From Propionibacteriaceae bacterium (GTDB lineage Bacteria; Actinomycetota; Actinomycetes; Propionibacteriales; Propionibacteriaceae): DNA of 17,383 nt. Each line of letters begins with the position of its first letter. Positions within the stretch are counted from its first letter, which is position 1. Both the position numbers and the translations under genes were made by a program. Below the pieces are notes generated by a model that saw nothing but the letters and a program-made list of their open reading frames with translations, searched no databases and was not told where the DNA came from. The stretch spans positions 1-17,383 of the forward strand of contig WRJP01000019.1 in NCBI GenBank assembly GCA_009778535.1, in the 5' to 3' direction. Positions 14,830-17,383 of the stretch are shown here, in pieces.

Positions 14830-15702
14830 ATGCGGCGCAAAAAGTTACTAAGAATCATTCTCAACGGTACCCAGGCACTTGAGAAGCGACAGACGGCGCT
14901 TCATGAAGCGTTGGAGAAGATGGCTCCTTTGATTGCCCAGGCAGGCGAATACTTCGGTCCTGGCGCTGAAGCTGCGGCGGAAAGAATAAAGCCTATTCTG
15001 AAACAGGGTGCCCGAATCGCACATGACCATGTCCAACCGGCACTTGGGGACATTGCAGAGAAAGTTGTTCCTGTCGTAAATGCCTCAGTTAAGAAGGTGC
15101 AGCCGGGCGTGGAGGAGTTGTTGACGAAGATTCCTCCAGTCGTAGCGGCGGCGAAAACTGCCATTACCGATGAGCTACTGCCTATTTTGACCAGTCCGCT
15201 TGACAGGCTCGGTCAGCCAGAACCCGTCATTGAAGTCGTCATTGCCGAGCCAGCCAAGAAAAAGTCTTGGAAGAAACGTTTTTGGCTGTTCGTGCTCTTT
15301 GCCGGACTTGCCGGAATCGCGGTTGCAGTGAAGAAAGCGTTAGAGCCGCCTGCTGAAACTGGATGGATTAGCTATACCCCACCAGATTCCTTTGTGGCGC
15401 ATCCTGGCGCGGAAGCAACCGAGGACTTCGTACCTACTGCCGAAGTTCTGCACGACCCTGCCGACGTTGATGTCGTAGCCGAACCCGAAGCTGAGGAGCT
15501 GGAGTTGACGGCAGAAAACCCATACGGGGAGGGTTCCTTCGTCGGTGAAGAACCACCGGCTGGTTTCGACATAAAAGGCAATGTGCGCTCGAAAAAGTAT
15601 CACCAAGCAGGTCAAGCTCGGTATGCTTCGCTGGTGCCTGATGTTTGGTTCAACTCAGTAGAAGCTGCGCAAGCAGCCGGATTCCAAGCCTCAAAAACCT
15701 AA
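14830..15702 (+). CDS. single-pass membrane protein with C-terminal 'sunset'-type domain
   Basis: 290 residues from ATG 14830, chosen over ATG 14797 because AGGGG lies five bases upstream. The N-terminal 130 residues are a long amphipathic helix-rich stretch with Ala/Glu/Lys repeats (many 'PLIAQAGEYFGPGAEAAAERI'-like segments, partly seen as AAAERIKPILKQGARIA), possibly coiled. After KKKSWKKR comes one transmembrane helix (about 158-175), then an acidic Pro/Glu-rich linker and a C-terminal motif 'GFDIKGNVRSKKYH' with 'VWFNSVEAAQAAGF'. That end matches the short Ada-zinc-site-like 'sunset' module of actinobacterial proteins ('KGN..S..YH...VWF.S.EAA..AGF'). Function unknown. The basic side of the helix suggests the N-terminal half is cytoplasmic and the acidic tail outside. 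Confidence 0.82.
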   Translation: MRRKKLLRIILNGTQALEKRQTALHEALEKMAPLIAQAGEYFGPGAEAAAERIKPILKQGARIAHDHVQPALGDIAEKVVPVVNASVKKVQPGVEELLTKIPPVVAAAKTAITDELLPILTSPLDRLGQPEPVIEVVIAEPAKKKSWKKRFWLFVLFAGLAGIAVAVKKALEPPAETGWISYTPPDSFVAHPGAEATEDFVPTAEVLHDPADVDVVAEPEAEELELTAENPYGEGSFVGEEPPAGFDIKGNVRSKKYHQAGQARYASLVPDVWFNSVEAAQAAGFQASKT

Positions 15703-15721
15703 TTCGTACGTTGGGTACGAA
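15703..15721. repeat. inverted repeat between the sunset-domain gene and ppiA
   Basis: TTCGTAC / GTACGAA, 7-bp perfect arms around a 5-nt spacer, beginning at the base after the stop at 15702. No T-run follows. It is either a weak terminator or a small operator in front of ppiA; the sequence does not decide. Confidence 0.4.
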
Positions 15722-15770
15722 ACGACATTAACGAACAACTAACTGCCGCATCAGCGAACGAAGGAGCAAG

Positions 15771-16283
15771 ATGCCCACAGCGATTCTGCACACCAACCAT
15801 GGCGATATTCTCATTGAATTGTTCGGTGATCATGCTCCAAAGACTGTCGCCAACTTTGTAGGTCTTGCCTGTGGCACGAAGGAATACACCGACCCTACGA
15901 GCGGCGAGTCGGTGACGGGAAAGTTTTACGACGGGTTGATTTTCCATCGCGTAATCGCTGGTTTCATGATTCAGGGCGGCGACCCGCAAGGTGACGGATA
16001 TGGCGGGCCAGGCTATCAATTCGGCGATGAGTTCCACCCTGAACTGGTCTTTAACAAGCCCTATCTGCTAGCTATGGCGAACGCTGGACCAGGGACGAAT
16101 GGGTCACAGTTCTTCATCACGGTGGCACCGACTCCGCATCTGAATCGCCGCCACACAATATTTGGTGAGGTAAAAGACCTTGACTCGCAGAAAGTCGTCG
16201 ACGAAATCGCTGGTGTTCCTACCGGACGCGCAAACCTCCCGCACGAGCCGGTGGTGATCAACTCGGTTGAGATCAGCGAGTAA
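15771..16283 (+). CDS. ppiA: cyclophilin-type peptidyl-prolyl cis-trans isomerase
   Basis: Catalyses proline isomerisation during protein folding in the cytoplasm. 170 residues, a complete single cyclophilin domain. Active-site parts are 'FHRVIAGFMIQGGD' (58-71, catalytic Arg60, Phe65, Met66, Gln68), 'MANAGPGTNGSQFFIT' (102-117) and 'TPHLNRRHTIFGEV' (121-134); the usual eukaryotic Trp is His123, as in other bacteria. The sequence resembles mycobacterial PpiA closely. No signal peptide. AAGGAG lies six bases before the ATG. It precedes the RAM-domain gene by only 5 nt. Confidence 0.95.
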   Translation: MPTAILHTNHGDILIELFGDHAPKTVANFVGLACGTKEYTDPTSGESVTGKFYDGLIFHRVIAGFMIQGGDPQGDGYGGPGYQFGDEFHPELVFNKPYLLAMANAGPGTNGSQFFITVAPTPHLNRRHTIFGEVKDLDSQKVVDEIAGVPTGRANLPHEPVVINSVEISE

Positions 16284-16288
16284 TCGCC

Positions 16289-16567
16289 GTGATCACAGCG
16301 ATTGTTTTCATAAACGCCGAGACTTCACGCATTTCAGAAGTGGCGCAGCAGATTGCCGACGTGAGTGGGGTATCTGAGGTCTATTCCACAACCGGAACCA
16401 TAGATTTGATCGCTATGGTCAGGGTGCAATCAATGGATGATGTTGCGGCGACGATTGCTGATCGATTGAACAAGATACCAGGAGTGGTGAACACGGAAAC
16501 ACACATCGCTTTCAAGGCATATTCGTCAATAGATTTAGAATCAACCTTTTCATTGGGTGCCGATTAG
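16289..16567 (+). CDS. stand-alone Lrp/AsnC ligand-binding (RAM) domain
   Basis: 92 residues made entirely of the AsnC/Lrp C-terminal domain, with 'ITAIVFINAE' (first strand) and 'STTGTIDLIAMVRV' (33-46, effector-site region), and without the helix-turn-helix that would bind DNA. Such proteins form dimers or octamers and bind amino acids; they may modulate full-length Lrp proteins or act alone. GTG 16289 lies 5 nt after the ppiA stop, so translation is probably coupled. The last 18 bases overlap tail-to-tail with the nuclease gene on the other strand. Regulatory target unknown. Confidence 0.9.
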   Translation: MITAIVFINAETSRISEVAQQIADVSGVSEVYSTTGTIDLIAMVRVQSMDDVAATIADRLNKIPGVVNTETHIAFKAYSSIDLESTFSLGAD

Positions 16568-17383
16568 CGATTCTGCCAGCGATTTTACGCCAGCATGGAT
16601 AGGCCAGAACCAGTCGCCTGAAATCGAGAGCAGTCGTACCCCGGGACGTTCCAGCCACCGAGCAATGAGTTGGGTTTCTTCGCTCAATGCTGTGGTATGT
16701 GCGCCGCTTGAATCCGCGTAACTAACTGCCTGTGCGGCTGAGGTCGGCACCGAATCGTCGTCTTTTTCCAAAGCAGTGGCAGCGAGTCTTCCGGCTCGTA
16801 TCACATGAATTTCCCAGGCGGTGCCAGTGTGGAACGCCGCGACTATTTCTTCACATGCGATCAAACTCGCCAACTGCTGATGTTTCAATACCGAGCGTGT
16901 AAAGATTTCCAGCCGTTCGACGATAGCGTGAGCTTCCTCATAACGCTCTTGACTAGCGAGCATTTGCAGTCGAGGACTTGCAGCCTGCAAAACTTCACGA
17001 ATGTCGCTGCAAAGTGCAACTGCTGCTGCCGCGGCTGATTGTTGATAGCGCTCGGGCGTGACCTGTGACTGGCATGGGGCTTGGCAACGGCCTAGCTGTG
17101 CTAACGCACAAGCCGGAATACTTTTGTTGGGACACAGCCGGGTTTTGCACTGCCGTAGCAAGAAAGTATTTACGACAGCCAGTGCGGCAGCTTCGGCGTC
17201 ACTCTTTTTTCGGAACGGACCCAGATGGACACGGTCTGGTTTTGGACGAGACACTATCGACAGACGCGGAAAGGGCTCACTTGTGAGTTGTATCCAGTGT
17301 TGGTGGTGAGGAAATTTAGATCGGATGTTGTAGCGCGGATTATGTGCCGCGATCATCCGCAATTCAAGAATTTGAGCTTCAAG
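16550..17383 (-). CDS. DEDDh exonuclease/UvrC-like nuclease, C-terminal part (cut by right edge)
   Basis: 277 residues are visible, and the frame is open at the right edge (LEAQILELRMIAAHNPRYN), so the start and N-terminal domain are outside. In relatives, an N-terminal DnaQ-like 3'-5' exonuclease is followed by a GIY-YIG/UvrC-like region; the segment here matches the part from the end of the GIY-YIG domain onward. It shows 'AAHNPRYNIRSKFP', 'HLGPFRKKSDAEAA' and a cysteine cluster 'LRQCKTRLCPNKS' then 'ACALAQLGRCQAPC', typical of UvrC/Cho-like proteins. After that is a helical 'EERYEEAHAIVERLE'-like UVR segment (read as SQERYEEAHAIVERL) and a C-terminal region. The role is presumably DNA repair. 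Whether the exonuclease domain is present cannot be seen here. Confidence 0.85.
   Translation of the reverse strand, partial: LEAQILELRMIAAHNPRYNIRSKFPHHQHWIQLTSEPFPRLSIVSRPKPDRVHLGPFRKKSDAEAAALAVVNTFLLRQCKTRLCPNKSIPACALAQLGRCQAPCQSQVTPERYQQSAAAAAVALCSDIREVLQAASPRLQMLASQERYEEAHAIVERLEIFTRSVLKHQQLASLIACEEIVAAFHTGTAWEIHVIRAGRLAATALEKDDDSVPTSAAQAVSYADSSGAHTTALSEETQLIARWLERPGVRLLSISGDWFWPIHAGVKSLAESLIGTQ

Overview
The window is a chromosomal segment of an actinobacterium (Actinomycetota) with fairly balanced base composition (impression, not computed), so not a high-GC streptomycete. The evidence is gene content and order. A dihydrolipoamide acyltransferase–lipB–lipA–DUF4191 block lies near pepA and gcvT, followed by DUF3043, a receiver-like protein and trpD. 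From memory, the first part matches the gcvT–pepB–dlaT–lipB–lipA order of Mycobacterium tuberculosis. DUF3043, the 'sunset'-type C-terminus, a PpiA very close to the mycobacterial one and an exonuclease with UvrC-like C-terminus also point to this phylum. I see no insertion sequence, prophage, CRISPR array, rRNA or tRNA.

Layout. 1-691 (-): start of a secreted DUF2207-like protein, cut by the left edge. 766-1941 (+): membrane-anchored neutral zinc metallopeptidase. 2143-6609 (-): lipoylation operon sucB/dlaT-like E2, lipB, lipA, DUF4191. 6697-7041 (+): small conserved actinobacterial protein with a leaderless-looking start. 7136-10209 (-): pepA, translationally coupled to a KstD-like FAD dehydrogenase. 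10363-12293 (+): gcvT, DUF3043 membrane protein, a short hypothetical. 12433-13960 (+): receiver-like protein and trpD. 14042-14599 (-): prepilin peptidase interrupted by an in-frame TGA. 14830-16567 (+): sunset-domain membrane protein, cyclophilin PpiA, stand-alone Lrp/AsnC RAM domain. 16550-17383 (-): C-terminal part of a UvrC-like/DEDDh nuclease, cut by the right edge.

How the genes fit. LipB transfers octanoate to lipoyl domains and LipA inserts sulfur; the E2 encoded with them is a substrate, and the GcvH partner of GcvT (not in this window) would be another. The most unusual feature is the E2. Its first lipoyl domain has Asn where the lipoylated Lys should be, and its C-terminal acyltransferase domain has lost the catalytic His and the Asp-Gly of the DHRxxDG motif. 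The second lipoyl domain and the E3-binding domain look intact. It may be a lipoyl/E3 tether without its own acyltransferase activity.

Other points of note are the in-frame stop in the prepilin peptidase, three starts (lipA, the 6697 gene, gcvT) with a -10-like hexamer exactly 6 nt before the start codon and no good Shine-Dalgarno (SD), and an A/T-rich inverted repeat that would cover the ribosome binding site of the 14830 gene.
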